Of a DNA stretch of 64,000 nt, positions 8,942 to 17,668 are shown one piece after another. Source of the stretch: Pumilibacter intestinalis (GTDB taxonomy: Bacteria > Bacillota > Clostridia > Christensenellales > Pumilibacteraceae). Where the stretch lies: contig NZ_CALPCH010000010.1 of NCBI RefSeq assembly GCF_943193005.1, positions 1-64,000 on the forward strand. The letters are read 5' to 3'. The translations under genes were made by a program, and so were the position numbers. Within the stretch, counting starts at the first letter, position 1. Every line of letters starts with the position of its first letter. The notes beneath the pieces were generated by a model. That model worked only from the letters and a program-made list of their open reading frames with translations. It ran no database searches and was not told the origin of the DNA.

Positions 8942-9835
8942 TTACTCCGCGGAGTCGCCGAGTTTTGAAATATCGTCGGTTTCGTCCTCGTCCGCTTCCT
9001 TTTGCGGCTGTTGATTTTTGGGCTTGAACTTTATTTCGTCGAGCGCGTAGTCCGAAACGGTTATGCTGTCTTTGTTTTTGTCCTCCACTTTTACGCGCAC
9101 CGTCTTTTTGAGTTGGTTCACTGCGGTTACAATTCCGCTCTCGCCGCTCGGCACGGTTACCGTGCCGCCTATCTTGGGCATAGCCTTGTTCACCTCGGCG
9201 TAATACTCGTTTTCATACGCAAGGCAACACATGAGCCGACCGCACAGTCCGCTTATTTTGGCGGGATTGAGCGATAAACTCTGCGTTTTCGCCATTTTTA
9301 TGCTCACGCGCGCGTAGTCCGACATGTGGTCGCTGCAACAGCACGCCCTGCCGCACGGCGCGATACCGCCCATCATGCGGCACTCGTCGCGCGCGCCGAT
9401 TTGTTTAAGCTCTATGCGGGTGTGGAACGACGAAGCGAGGTCGCGCACGAGATTGCGAAAATCCACTCTGCCGTCGGCGGTGAAATATACTATGAGCTTG
9501 CTTCCGTCGAAGGTGTATTCCGCGCCCACGAGCTTCATCTCGAGTCCGCTCTCGCGAATTTTGTCGGCTATCTGCGGATACGCCGCGTTGCGCTTTTCCA
9601 CCAGCTTTTTGTGCTTTTCCGTATCCTCTTTGGTGGCTACGCGAATAACGGGCATTAATTTGCCCACTATCTTTTTATCGTCCACCACGCACTTTTCGAG
9701 CGCAACGGTGCCGAAGTTGGGTCCGCCGCCCGTTTCCACCACCACGCAGTCGCCGCACTTTACGTCAAACTCGCCGGGCGCAAAGTAATATACTTTGGGA
9801 TTGAAATCGAATTTTATTCCCACTATTTCGGGCAT
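8942..9835 (-). CDS. ricT: PSP1-domain protein RicT (YaaT)
   Basis: Member of the PSP1/YaaT family. In Bacillus, RicT joins RicA and RicF in the Y-complex, which holds [4Fe-4S] clusters, stimulates RNase Y cleavage and is needed for sporulation. The 297-residue product has the family cysteine blocks GGIAPCGRACCCSD and GLCGRLMCCLAYE (about residues 160-205) and a charged C-terminal tail. Its start overlaps the holB end by 13 bases and has a GGAGG site. Confidence 0.9.
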   Translation of the reverse strand: MPEIVGIKFDFNPKVYYFAPGEFDVKCGDCVVVETGGGPNFGTVALEKCVVDDKKIVGKLMPVIRVATKEDTEKHKKLVEKRNAAYPQIADKIRESGLEMKLVGAEYTFDGSKLIVYFTADGRVDFRNLVRDLASSFHTRIELKQIGARDECRMMGGIAPCGRACCCSDHMSDYARVSIKMAKTQSLSLNPAKISGLCGRLMCCLAYENEYYAEVNKAMPKIGGTVTVPSGESGIVTAVNQLKKTVRVKVEDKNKDSITVSDYALDEIKFKPKNQQPQKEADEDETDDISKLGDSAE

Positions 9836-10800
9836 TTTGCCTTTACCTCCAAAATCGAAAATAACAATTGGTCTATTATGCTTGCGGCGTTGCCGTACAG
9901 CCTAAGTCTACTGCGCGCTCTCGCTATTAGCGGCATGAGCTTTATGCACGTGCGAGTATCGAACTCGCGAGAAAGCGCGATTATATCGCGAGCGGCGGGC
10001 TTTAATATTATAGCTTCCGCGCCCGCCGAATTATACGCCGCTATATCGCGCAACACAAGCTCGAAACAGTCGAGCACAGCCGGCAGTCGCTCTTTGAGCG
10101 CAATCATCTTGCTTGCCGCGGGCAATATTTGCGGCGAACGCTTTACGTTAAGCAAAAAGTCGGTTGCGCACTCGTAGGCGTTGCGGGTAAACTCGTCTTT
10201 CGCCGCCTTTTCCGCCGCCCCTATGTTGCCGCGCCCGAGCGCCGCCGCCATTATAGCCGTTACGTCGTCTGCTCCGTTTTCTTTGAGAGCGCGTTCTATG
10301 CGCTCCACCGAAAACTCCTCGAGCCGCACCACGCTCGCCCTGCTCGTAACGGTGGGCAACAAATCGCCCCCGCGCGAAAATATTATAAAGCGCGACGACT
10401 CGGGCGGTTCTTCGAGCGTTTTAAGCAGTTTGTTTTGCACCGCTTCGCTGAGCGGTTCTTCCGCCGCCACTATATAGTATTTAACGCTCAACTCGGTGGG
10501 CGTGAAATATGCCGTGTCGGTGAGATAGGTTGCGTCTTCCACGTCCATCTTGCCGTTTTTTTCGGCTCGCGGCAGTTTCACTATATCGAGATAGCTCCCG
10601 TCGAAAACGCGCTTAAGGTGCAACTCGTCGGCTTTGCCGTACTCGCACACGCACACGAACGCCGCGGCAAGAGTGTAAAGCGCGTCGAAATCCGCCGACT
10701 CGAAAACGTAGGCGTGCTTGAGTAGGTTCTCTCGCGCGTCACGGCTTAGTTCGGCGAACGCATGAGTTTCGCATATTAAATCGACGTGCCTGTTTTGCAA
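9823..10800 (-). CDS. holB: DNA polymerase III delta' subunit
   Basis: Clamp-loader delta' subunit of the replicative polymerase. The 325-residue protein has NKLLKTLEEPPE and the SRA motif (TSRASVVRL), the sensor parts of the AAA+ fold, while the N-terminal part lacks a proper Walker A, as is usual for delta'. It precedes ricT as in Bacillus (holB-yaaT). A repeat array separates it from tmk, where Bacillus has yaaQ and yaaR. The AGGAG site is 11 bases upstream of the ATG. Confidence 0.85.
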   Translation of the reverse strand: MQNRHVDLICETHAFAELSRDARENLLKHAYVFESADFDALYTLAAAFVCVCEYGKADELHLKRVFDGSYLDIVKLPRAEKNGKMDVEDATYLTDTAYFTPTELSVKYYIVAAEEPLSEAVQNKLLKTLEEPPESSRFIIFSRGGDLLPTVTSRASVVRLEEFSVERIERALKENGADDVTAIMAAALGRGNIGAAEKAAKDEFTRNAYECATDFLLNVKRSPQILPAASKMIALKERLPAVLDCFELVLRDIAAYNSAGAEAIILKPAARDIIALSREFDTRTCIKLMPLIARARSRLRLYGNAASIIDQLLFSILEVKAKCPK

Positions 10801-10840
10801 ATGTTTCTCCTGTTTTTTGGGATTTCTTCCTCATGTTTGG

Positions 10841-11070
10841 GATTGCCGCGCTACGCTCGCAATGACATGTAATACCGTCATTGCGAGGAGGGCTTTGCCC
10901 GACGTGGCAATCTCTTGCATGGAACACGTAAAGTTACTATTTCTTCCTCATGTTTGGGATTGCCGCGCTCGCATAGCTCGCTCGCAATGACGGTGGTACC
11001 CGTATGGGTTTGTTACGCTCGCAATGACGGTGTATCCGTATGGGTTTGCTACGCTCGCAATGACGGTGTA
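10841..11070. repeat. Palindromic repeat array B between tmk and holB
   Basis: Units at 10841-10866, 10877-10913 (inverted, with TTGCATGGAACACGTA tail) and 10958-10991, then two half-units ending CGCTCGCAATGACGGTGTA that are tandem copies with a period of 37-38 bases. No gene fits in this gap of 278 bases. Confidence 0.85.
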
Positions 11071-11078
11071 GCCGTTCG

Positions 11079-11717
11079 TTAAAAAATACCGCGGGCAATC
11101 AGTTCTTTTACTATCAGTTCGTGAGTTTCGAATTTCGTGCCTTGCGCCGTAAATGAAGCGAAACGCTCGCTCTCCCGCCGCTCTATTTCCTTAAAGCCTT
11201 CGTACACTTTGCGGTGAAAGTCCATGTTCTCGCGCTCCAGCCTGTCGCCCGCGTCCACACCTCCCTTGCGTGCAAAGCCTTTATCGGGCGGAACGTCCAT
11301 AAACACGGTGCAGTCTATTTTCACGCCGCACATAGCCGCTTTGTTGAGCGAGTCAACCACGTTTAAGTCTATGCCGCGGGCGTACCCCTGATATGCCGCC
11401 GTGGAGTCGCAGTAGCGGTCGCATATAACCACTTTGCCGCTCTCTATGGCGGGCTTTATCACCGTTTGGGTGTGCTGACTGCGCGCCGCGCAATACAGCA
11501 AAAGCTCGGTAACGGCGGTCATCTCCGAATTTTCGGGGTCGAGTATAACCGAGCGGATTTTTTCGCTCACGCCGCAACCGCCCGGCTCGCGAGTAAACAA
11601 AGCGTTTATGCCCTGCCGCTCGCAATACTCCTTTAAGAGCCGCAGTTGAGTGCTTTTGCCCACTCCCTCGCAGCCCTCTATCGTTACGAATTTTCCTTTT
11701 TTATCGCCGTTACTCAA
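11079..11717 (-). CDS. tmk: Thymidylate kinase
   Basis: Phosphorylates dTMP to dTDP. The 212-residue protein has the P-loop GCEGVGKST at residues 15-23, TREPGG near 42 and DRYCDSTAAYQGYARG near 97, all as in the family. The start is a TTG at 11717 with an AGGAAA site nine bases upstream, lying just after the stop of the decarboxylase-like gene, so the two are coupled. Confidence 0.95.
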   Translation of the reverse strand: MSNGDKKGKFVTIEGCEGVGKSTQLRLLKEYCERQGINALFTREPGGCGVSEKIRSVILDPENSEMTAVTELLLYCAARSQHTQTVIKPAIESGKVVICDRYCDSTAAYQGYARGIDLNVVDSLNKAAMCGVKIDCTVFMDVPPDKGFARKGGVDAGDRLERENMDFHRKVYEGFKEIERRESERFASFTAQGTKFETHELIVKELIARGIF

Positions 11718-11729
11718 TTTGGGTATTTC

Positions 11730-12773
11730 CTACATTATGTTTTTTGCCGCCGCATACAGCCTTTCGAGCTTGTCCCGCCCGTCGTGCGGCGTGAGTATGA
11801 ACACCGCTAAGTCGCCTATCGCGGTTTCGGGCATTATCCTTTTTTCGACAAATTTCGCAAACAGCTCGCCGCCCGTCAAGCCGCGCTTGCGAACGCACAG
11901 TCGGGTGTAATCGCTGTTTTTCACGCAATCGGCAACGCCGCGCATCTTTGCCGCAAACTCTCTTAATCGCTCGTAGTCCGCACGGTTCGCCGCCGCCTCG
12001 CAAACGCCGTCTTCGAGAGCGGCAAACATAACGTAGTTGGGACTCGTCGTGCCGAGCAGTTCGAGATTGCGTTCCGCTTTTGCGAAATACTCTTCGTTGT
12101 TGAGCGCGAGTAAAGCCGACTGCGTATACGCGCCCAGCGTTTTGTGCGCGCTCATGTTGCACATATCGGCTACGTTATCGAAACGAAATTCGTTAAGGTC
12201 GGGCGCGAACGCGAAATGCGCTCCGTGCGCGGAGTCGACAATGAGCGCAACGCCCCTATTTTGGCACAGCTCCGCCACCGCGATATCCGCCGTCCTGCCC
12301 AAATAGTCGGGCGAGGTTATAAACAAAGCCGCCGCGTCGGGGTGGTTGTCGAGCGCGTTTTGCGCGATATCCGCCGTTATGGGCTCGGGCAACTCGCCGC
12401 AGTTGCAAGTGTACACAATCCCGCTCGACTGCTCTCCGCTCGCAGGCAGGGCGCAAATGCCCCAAAGCTCGCACGCTTCGGTAAACGCGCGGTGCACGCC
12501 CGCGGCATACACAACCTTTTTACCCGCAAAACAGCCGAGCGCGGCTTTTATTCCCATGCTCGAGCCGCCGGTGAGGTAGCGAATTTTTTTCACGCCGTAC
12601 AGTTTTGCCGTATCGGCTTCGGCAAGCTCGATAACTCCGTCGGGAAATATTTCGCCGCAAAGCCCCAACTCGGTTATATCGCCGCCGCACTTTTCGCCTT
12701 TGTGCCCCGGCGTGTGATAGCGGTCGAACCCGAGCGCGGAATATTTGCGTATCTTCTCGCCTATGCGCCCCAT
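11730..12773 (-). CDS. Orn/Lys/Arg decarboxylase-fold PLP protein (YaaO-like), short
   Basis: PLP-dependent enzyme of fold type I. Visible are the N-terminal YHTPGHKG motif, SSMGIKAAL, DSAHGAHF and the Schiff-base lysine in SAHKTLGAYTQS. At 347 residues it keeps the PLP domain but lacks the C-terminal domain of about 130 residues found in full decarboxylases such as YaaO, so activity is uncertain. The ATG at 12773 lies right behind the stop of the preceding gene; a TTG at 12806 opens a longer frame but has no ribosome binding site. It pairs with tmk as in Bacillus yaaO-tmk. Confidence 0.8.
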   Translation of the reverse strand: MGRIGEKIRKYSALGFDRYHTPGHKGEKCGGDITELGLCGEIFPDGVIELAEADTAKLYGVKKIRYLTGGSSMGIKAALGCFAGKKVVYAAGVHRAFTEACELWGICALPASGEQSSGIVYTCNCGELPEPITADIAQNALDNHPDAAALFITSPDYLGRTADIAVAELCQNRGVALIVDSAHGAHFAFAPDLNEFRFDNVADMCNMSAHKTLGAYTQSALLALNNEEYFAKAERNLELLGTTSPNYVMFAALEDGVCEAAANRADYERLREFAAKMRGVADCVKNSDYTRLCVRKRGLTGGELFAKFVEKRIMPETAIGDLAVFILTPHDGRDKLERLYAAAKNIM

Positions 12774-12774
12774 C

Positions 12775-13560
12775 TCAAAATCCGTAAGGATAGCAGTAGT
12801 AAGCAATAAAACGGTTTACGAGATAAAGGGCTTGCGCGTTGCCGTCTTTGGATTTTCCTTTGCCGAACTTGCCTATGTTCACGCTCGACGGATTTATGAT
12901 GAGGTAAAATTCGTCGTCGGGCTGCTGCTCGGCTTCGAGGTCTTTGTATTTTTCGTTGTAACTGCTTATATCGCGCCAATCCATGGTAAAGTACGCGCCA
13001 GTGCCCGTCATGCGGTGGAAGTCGCTCACTTTAATGCCGTAGCGTTTGCCGTTGTGCTCCGATACGTAATACTCGAGGTCGTCTTGCTTAAAGCCCACGT
13101 TGCCGTCTTTGCCCCTCGCGTCTTTGGGCAACAGGTAATCGTTCAAAAGTTCGTCGGTAAGTTCCACGTAAGCCGTTGCGCCGCCCTGTTCGAGCAGACT
13201 CTTGCCCACTATGAGCACGTCGCTCGTTATCATGCCGTGAGTTTGCAATAGCGTGCCGTATTCCGAGCCGAGCGGGTCTTGATACTCCATGTTTATTTCA
13301 AGCAGCACGTTTTCGCCGTATGTTTTTTCGCTATACTTATCCGCATTGTTCATATCCGATTTTGCGGAAGCGGCAAAACTGTCGTTACTGCTCTTATAGC
13401 AAGATACGAAAAACTGCACGTCTTCGTAATCGCGCGTACTGTTTATCTGCGAAAAAACGAAAACAACCAAAACTATACATGCAATTATGATTATAAGATA
13501 CTTGTACCAATCATACTCGAGGTGGTCGTTTATTCTCTTTTTCGTAATCTTGTTATCCAT
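12775..13560 (-). CDS. Membrane-anchored extracytoplasmic protein, unknown
   Basis: A 261-residue protein with a short basic N-terminus, one membrane span (about residues 20-38, LIIIIACIVLVVFVF) and a hydrophilic outer domain. I see no known motif. The start at 13560 has an AAAGGAA site; the open frame upstream runs through repeat sequence and is not coding. It heads the decarboxylase-like/tmk cluster. Confidence 0.7.
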   Translation of the reverse strand: MDNKITKKRINDHLEYDWYKYLIIIIACIVLVVFVFSQINSTRDYEDVQFFVSCYKSSNDSFAASAKSDMNNADKYSEKTYGENVLLEINMEYQDPLGSEYGTLLQTHGMITSDVLIVGKSLLEQGGATAYVELTDELLNDYLLPKDARGKDGNVGFKQDDLEYYVSEHNGKRYGIKVSDFHRMTGTGAYFTMDWRDISSYNEKYKDLEAEQQPDDEFYLIINPSSVNIGKFGKGKSKDGNAQALYLVNRFIAYYCYPYGF

Positions 13561-13608
13561 AATTCCTTTTGCCGATAATGTAAAGTCGGCACAGTTTCTC
13601 ATGCAGGG

Positions 13609-13703
13609 GATTGCCGCGTCGGGCTTACGCCCTCCTCGCAATGACGGTATAAAGTACTCGCATGCAGGGGATTGCCGCGGGCACTGCGTGCCCTCGCAAT
13701 GAC
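13609..13703. repeat. Palindromic repeat array C
   Basis: Two units in the same direction (13609-13645 and 13670-13703), each headed by CATGCAGGG. Their inner stems differ (GGGC..GCCC and GGGCAC..GTGCCC). The rest of the 286-base gap to lysS holds GC-rich sequence with no recognisable gene. Confidence 0.85.
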
Positions 13704-13846
13704 GGGTATACCAAACCGCCGTAGGCGGCAGAGACGAGTGCAGAGACGCGCAACAGTTGCCGCGCACACGAGGGCGCGTATACCCTAATACGTAACCGAG
13801 TGGGCGCGGCAAACGTAGCGCGTATATGTGCTCGGATATGCCGCCG

Positions 13847-15331
13847 CTATACGCGGGGTTTCATCGTGGGAAACAGTATCACATCCCTGATAGACGCGCA
13901 GTCGCACAGAAGCATTATCATGCGGTCTATGCCTATGCCGAGTCCGCCGGTGGGCGGCATGCCGTATTCGAGGGCTGTTACAAAATCGTCGTCGTTTTGT
14001 TGGGCTTCTTCGTCGCCGCTCGCTTTCAGTGCCATTTGGGCGTTGAAACGCTCCTTTTGGTCTATGGGGTCGTTGAGCTCGCTGTAGGCGTTGCCCATTT
14101 CTCGCGCGTAAATGAAGAACTCGAAACGGTAAGTTAAGCGCGGGTCGGACGGAATACGCTTGGCAAGCGGGCTTACCTCAACGGGATAGTCGGTAATGAA
14201 CACGGGCTGAATGAGCTTACTTTCCACAAGCTGGTCGAACGTTTCGTATAAAACATGCCCCCACGCAGACTTTTTGGGGTCTATCTGCACGCCGATTTTT
14301 TTAGCCGCGGCAGCCGCGGTATCGTTATCGAGAGTATCGAAATCGAGCCCCGTATATTTCTTCACCGCCTGTATCATGGTGAGCCGTTCCCAAGGCGCGG
14401 AAAGATTTATATCCGTTCCTTGATAGTTTATTACGCCGCTCTTGCCCACAGCCGCAGCCGCCGCCGAAAATACGCTTTCGGTAATATCCATCATATCGGT
14501 GTAATCGGCGAAAGACTGATAAAGCTCCATCATGGTAAATTCGGGATTGTGCTTTACGTCCATGCCCTCGTTGCGGAACATGCGCCCTATTTCATACACC
14601 CTGTCGAACCCGCCCACTATGAGCCGCTTGAGATAGAGTTCGGGCGCGATACGCATATACATATCGAGGTCGAGGGTGTTGTGATGAGTTATAAACGGAC
14701 GAGCCGACGCGCCGCCCGCTATTGTGTTTAATATGGGCGTTTCAACCTCGGTAAAACCGCGTTCGTCGAGAGTGCGGCGCACCGCGGAAATTATCTTGCC
14801 GCGGTTTACAAACACCTCTTTAACCTCGGGGTTTACTATCAAGTCAACGTAACGCTGACGGTATCTCAAGTCGTTGTCTTTGAGTCCGTGGAACTTTTCG
14901 GGAAGCGGCAAAAGCGACTTCGAGAGCAGTTCCATGCTCTTGACTTTAACGCTCACTTCGCCCTTGTGCGTCATGAACACTTCGCCTTCCGCGCCGAATA
15001 TATCGCCTATATCGCACTTTTTGAACTCGTCGTAACTTTCCGCGCCCAGCTCGTCCACACGCACGTATAACTGAATTTTGCCTTTGCCGTCGAGCAGGTG
15101 GGCAAAACTCGCCTTGCCCATAACGCGCTTAGAGAGAATACGCCCCGCAAGTTTTACCGTTTTGCCGTCGTAATCTTGGAAATTTTGCGTTACGTCTTGC
15201 GAGTACGCGTTAAAATCGTAGCGCACCTTTTCGAACGGGTCTTTGCCGTTCTCGCAGAGCGTTTTGAGCTTATCGCGGCGAGCCTTGACTATTTCGTTGT
15301 AATTTTCTTCGGTGAGAATTTCGTTTTCCAT
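13847..15331 (-). CDS. lysS: Lysyl-tRNA synthetase, class II
   Basis: Charges tRNA-Lys. The 494-residue protein has the N-terminal OB-fold tRNA-binding domain (about residues 55-145) and class II motifs: motif 2 around FRNEGMDVKHNPEFT and motif 3 GLGIGIDRMIML near the C-terminus. It follows greA by 18 bases and shares its promoter, a pairing common in Firmicutes. No clear ribosome binding site precedes the ATG. Confidence 0.96.
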   Translation of the reverse strand: MENEILTEENYNEIVKARRDKLKTLCENGKDPFEKVRYDFNAYSQDVTQNFQDYDGKTVKLAGRILSKRVMGKASFAHLLDGKGKIQLYVRVDELGAESYDEFKKCDIGDIFGAEGEVFMTHKGEVSVKVKSMELLSKSLLPLPEKFHGLKDNDLRYRQRYVDLIVNPEVKEVFVNRGKIISAVRRTLDERGFTEVETPILNTIAGGASARPFITHHNTLDLDMYMRIAPELYLKRLIVGGFDRVYEIGRMFRNEGMDVKHNPEFTMMELYQSFADYTDMMDITESVFSAAAAAVGKSGVINYQGTDINLSAPWERLTMIQAVKKYTGLDFDTLDNDTAAAAAKKIGVQIDPKKSAWGHVLYETFDQLVESKLIQPVFITDYPVEVSPLAKRIPSDPRLTYRFEFFIYAREMGNAYSELNDPIDQKERFNAQMALKASGDEEAQQNDDDFVTALEYGMPPTGGLGIGIDRMIMLLCDCASIRDVILFPTMKPRV

Positions 15332-15349
15332 TTTTTATCTACGCTTAAG

Positions 15350-15817
15350 TTACTTTATATCGATTATTTTATAAACGGCATCGCCCATGGGAGCTTTTAC
15401 CACGGCTTCGTCGCCTTTGCGCTTGCCTATAACCGCTTTGCCTATGGGCGACTCGTTGGATATGCGCCCTTCCATGGGGTTGCTTTCGTGCGTGCCCACT
15501 ATGGTGTACTCGAAAGTCATGCCCGACTTAACGTCTTTTATCTCTATTTTGCTTCCTACGTCCGCTTTGTCGCCCTTTACTTTCTCGTCTATAATCTGTA
15601 CGTTTCTGAGCTTCGCCTCGATTTCGATTATTTCGGCTTCCATCTTGGCTTGCTCGTCTTTGGCTATGTCGTATTCGGCGTTTTCGGAAAGGTCTCCGAA
15701 CTCACGCGCTACGCGGATTTTTTCCGCCATTTCGGCTCTGCCGTTAACTTTGAGGTCTTTGAGCCTTTCTTCGAGCTGTTTTTTACCCTCTGCGGTCATG
15801 AAAATCGTTTCTGCCAT
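15350..15817 (-). CDS. greA: Transcription elongation factor GreA
   Basis: Rescues backtracked RNA polymerase by stimulating transcript cleavage. The 155-residue product has the N-terminal coiled coil with acidic tip (EFGDLSENAEYDIAKDEQ, residues 44-61) and the C-terminal FKBP-like domain ending GDAVYKIIDIK. The ATG at 15817 has an AAGGAG site ten bases upstream; the frame beyond it overlaps the leader. It is the first gene of greA-lysS. Confidence 0.95.
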   Translation of the reverse strand: MAETIFMTAEGKKQLEERLKDLKVNGRAEMAEKIRVAREFGDLSENAEYDIAKDEQAKMEAEIIEIEAKLRNVQIIDEKVKGDKADVGSKIEIKDVKSGMTFEYTIVGTHESNPMEGRISNESPIGKAVIGKRKGDEAVVKAPMGDAVYKIIDIK

Positions 15818-15861
15818 TATCACATTACTCCTTATTTTACGTATTTCGATACGCAACTTAT

Positions 15862-15890
15862 ATTATATACCACCGCGCCGCGATTGTCAA
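15862..15890 (-). promoter_or_regulatory. Perfect promoter of greA-lysS
   Basis: TTGACA (15885-15890), 17 bases, TATAAT (15862-15867). The leader to the greA ATG is about 38 bases. Confidence 0.85.
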
Positions 15891-15901
15891 ATTTATTTTT
15901 C

Positions 15902-17107
15902 TCACGTGTGAGATTGCTTCGTTGCCACGCCTACAAATTCCCTTATTCTTTTAAGTGCCTCGCGTAAGCTGTTCATGCCGGTGGCGTAGCTCATGCGCAC
16001 GTGATACTTGCCCGCCGCGCCGAACGCGTCGCCCGGCACAACCGCAACGTGCTTGCTTTTAAGCAGTTTTTCGGCAAACTCCTCGCCCGTTATGCCGAGC
16101 GAGCGCACCGAGGGGAAAGCGTAAAACGCGCCCGCGGGGTCGGGGCACGCGAGCCCCATGGAATTAAGCTCGTTTACTATATACCTGCGGCGCATATCGT
16201 ACTTTTCTTTCATCTCCTCCACTGCCGCATAGCCGTTCGCCTTGCCCGTAGTGAGGGCGGCGAGAGCGGCGTACTGAGCCGCGGTGGGTGCGCACATTAT
16301 GGCGTACTGATGAATTTTGAGCATTACCGATATTATTTCGCGCGGAGCGCAAACGTATCCTATGCGCCAACCCGTCATCGCAAAAGCCTTGCTAAAACCC
16401 GATATAAGCACCGTGCGCTCTTGCATGCCCTCTATAGCCGCCGCCGATACGTGCTTTCCCGAGTAGGTCAGTTCGGCGTAAATCTCGTCCGACACCGCAA
16501 TTAAATTGTGCTTTTTTATCACGTTACACAGCGCGTTAAGCTCGCCTTTATCGAGCACCGTTCCCGTGGGGTTATTGGGAAAAGGCAGTATCACCGCCTT
16601 TGTGCGCTCGGTCACCGCCCTTTCGAGCTCCTCCGCAGTGGGCTTGAAACCGTTTTCGGCTCGGCACGCAAGCGGCACGGCAACCCCGCCCGCAAGCGTA
16701 ATCACGGGGCTGTAGCTCACAAACGACGGGTCGGGCACAATCACCTCGTCGCCCGCGTCCAAAAGTGCGCGAAGCGTTACGTCTATGGCTTCGCTCGCCC
16801 CTATGGTAACTATGATATCCGCCGAGTCGCAGCGCACGCCGAACCGCGACGAAAGATAGTCGCTTATTCCGTCGCGCAACGGTTTGAGTCCGCTGTTGGA
16901 GGTGTATGCGGTGTAACCTTTTTGCACCGACTTTATGGCGGCGTCGCGTATTTCCCACGGCGTTACGAAATCGGGCTCGCCCACGCCCAAAGATATGGCG
17001 TCGGGTATATCCTCCACCACGCTGAAAAACTTTCTTATGCCGCTCGGCGGTATCTTTTGCGCGGTCTTGCCGAGTATTTGCGAATAGTCCATAACTTTCT
17101 CACTCAC
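15902..17107 (-). CDS. Class I/II aminotransferase, aspartate-type
   Basis: PLP aminotransferase (401 aa) of the AspC/PatA group. It shows GVGEPDFVTP near residue 42, PNNPTGTV near 178, SDEIYAELTY near 208 and the PLP lysine in SGFSKAFAMTGWRIG near 240. Substrate specificity cannot be told; aspartate or aromatic amino acids are likely. The start is a GTG overlapping the stop of the upstream Lrp-type regulator by four bases, so the regulator probably senses its product or substrate. Confidence 0.88.
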   Translation of the reverse strand: MSEKVMDYSQILGKTAQKIPPSGIRKFFSVVEDIPDAISLGVGEPDFVTPWEIRDAAIKSVQKGYTAYTSNSGLKPLRDGISDYLSSRFGVRCDSADIIVTIGASEAIDVTLRALLDAGDEVIVPDPSFVSYSPVITLAGGVAVPLACRAENGFKPTAEELERAVTERTKAVILPFPNNPTGTVLDKGELNALCNVIKKHNLIAVSDEIYAELTYSGKHVSAAAIEGMQERTVLISGFSKAFAMTGWRIGYVCAPREIISVMLKIHQYAIMCAPTAAQYAALAALTTGKANGYAAVEEMKEKYDMRRRYIVNELNSMGLACPDPAGAFYAFPSVRSLGITGEEFAEKLLKSKHVAVVPGDAFGAAGKYHVRMSYATGMNSLREALKRIREFVGVATKQSHT

Positions 17108-17592
17108 GGATTTACGGCAAGACGCTTTTGCTTTTCGTCTTGGAGCACCACGCCCTCGGCTTTGTACTTTTTGAGTATAAAGTGCGTGGCGGTGGAAAGC
17201 ACCTTATCCATTACCGACAGTTTTTCGCTCACAAAGCCCGCAACCTCTCGCAAGGTTTTGCCCTCTATAAACACGGCGAGGTCGTACGCGCCCGACATGA
17301 GATACACGCTTTTCACCTCGTCGAATTGATAGATATCTTCGGCTATGCTGTCGAACCCGTGCGAAAACTGCGGACTTACTTTAACCTCTATTAAAGCCTG
17401 CACGCCGTCGTCGCCGAGCTTATCCTCGTTTACGAGCACGGTGTATTTGGCTATAACGCCGCTCTTTTCCATATCGGCTATAGCTTTCTTTATTTCGCTT
17501 TCGGGCTTATTCAGCATTACGGCGATTGTGCTCGCGGGCGTGCGCCCGTCCTCTTTGAGTATCGAGAGTATGCTCGAGTAAAGTTTGTTCAT
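17104..17592 (-). CDS. Lrp/AsnC-family regulator
   Basis: A 162-residue DNA-binding protein with an N-terminal winged helix (residues 1-55, ending KSGVIAKYTVLVN) and a ligand-binding RAM-type domain (residues 65-150). Its C-terminus is longer than usual. It is coupled to the aminotransferase and probably controls it in response to an amino acid. The start has a modest AAGGGG site. Confidence 0.83.
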   Translation of the reverse strand: MNKLYSSILSILKEDGRTPASTIAVMLNKPESEIKKAIADMEKSGVIAKYTVLVNEDKLGDDGVQALIEVKVSPQFSHGFDSIAEDIYQFDEVKSVYLMSGAYDLAVFIEGKTLREVAGFVSEKLSVMDKVLSTATHFILKKYKAEGVVLQDEKQKRLAVNP

Positions 17593-17632
17593 GGATTTAC
17601 CCCTTTTAGATTATGTGGTTTCTCATGTATGG

Positions 17633-17665
17633 GATTGCTTCGGGCACAAGTGCCCTCGCAATGAC
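17633..17665. repeat. Single palindromic repeat D
   Basis: One unit with core GGGCAC..GTGCCC between GATTGC and CTCGCAATGAC. It fills the gap between the aconitase stop and the Lrp start. Confidence 0.85.
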
Positions 17666-17668
17666 GAG

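Noticed and set aside
13561-13812. 84-codon N-terminal extension of the membrane-anchored protein at 12775
   Set aside because: The extension is translated repeat array C. The ATG at 13560 has a ribosome binding site and gives a normal membrane anchor.
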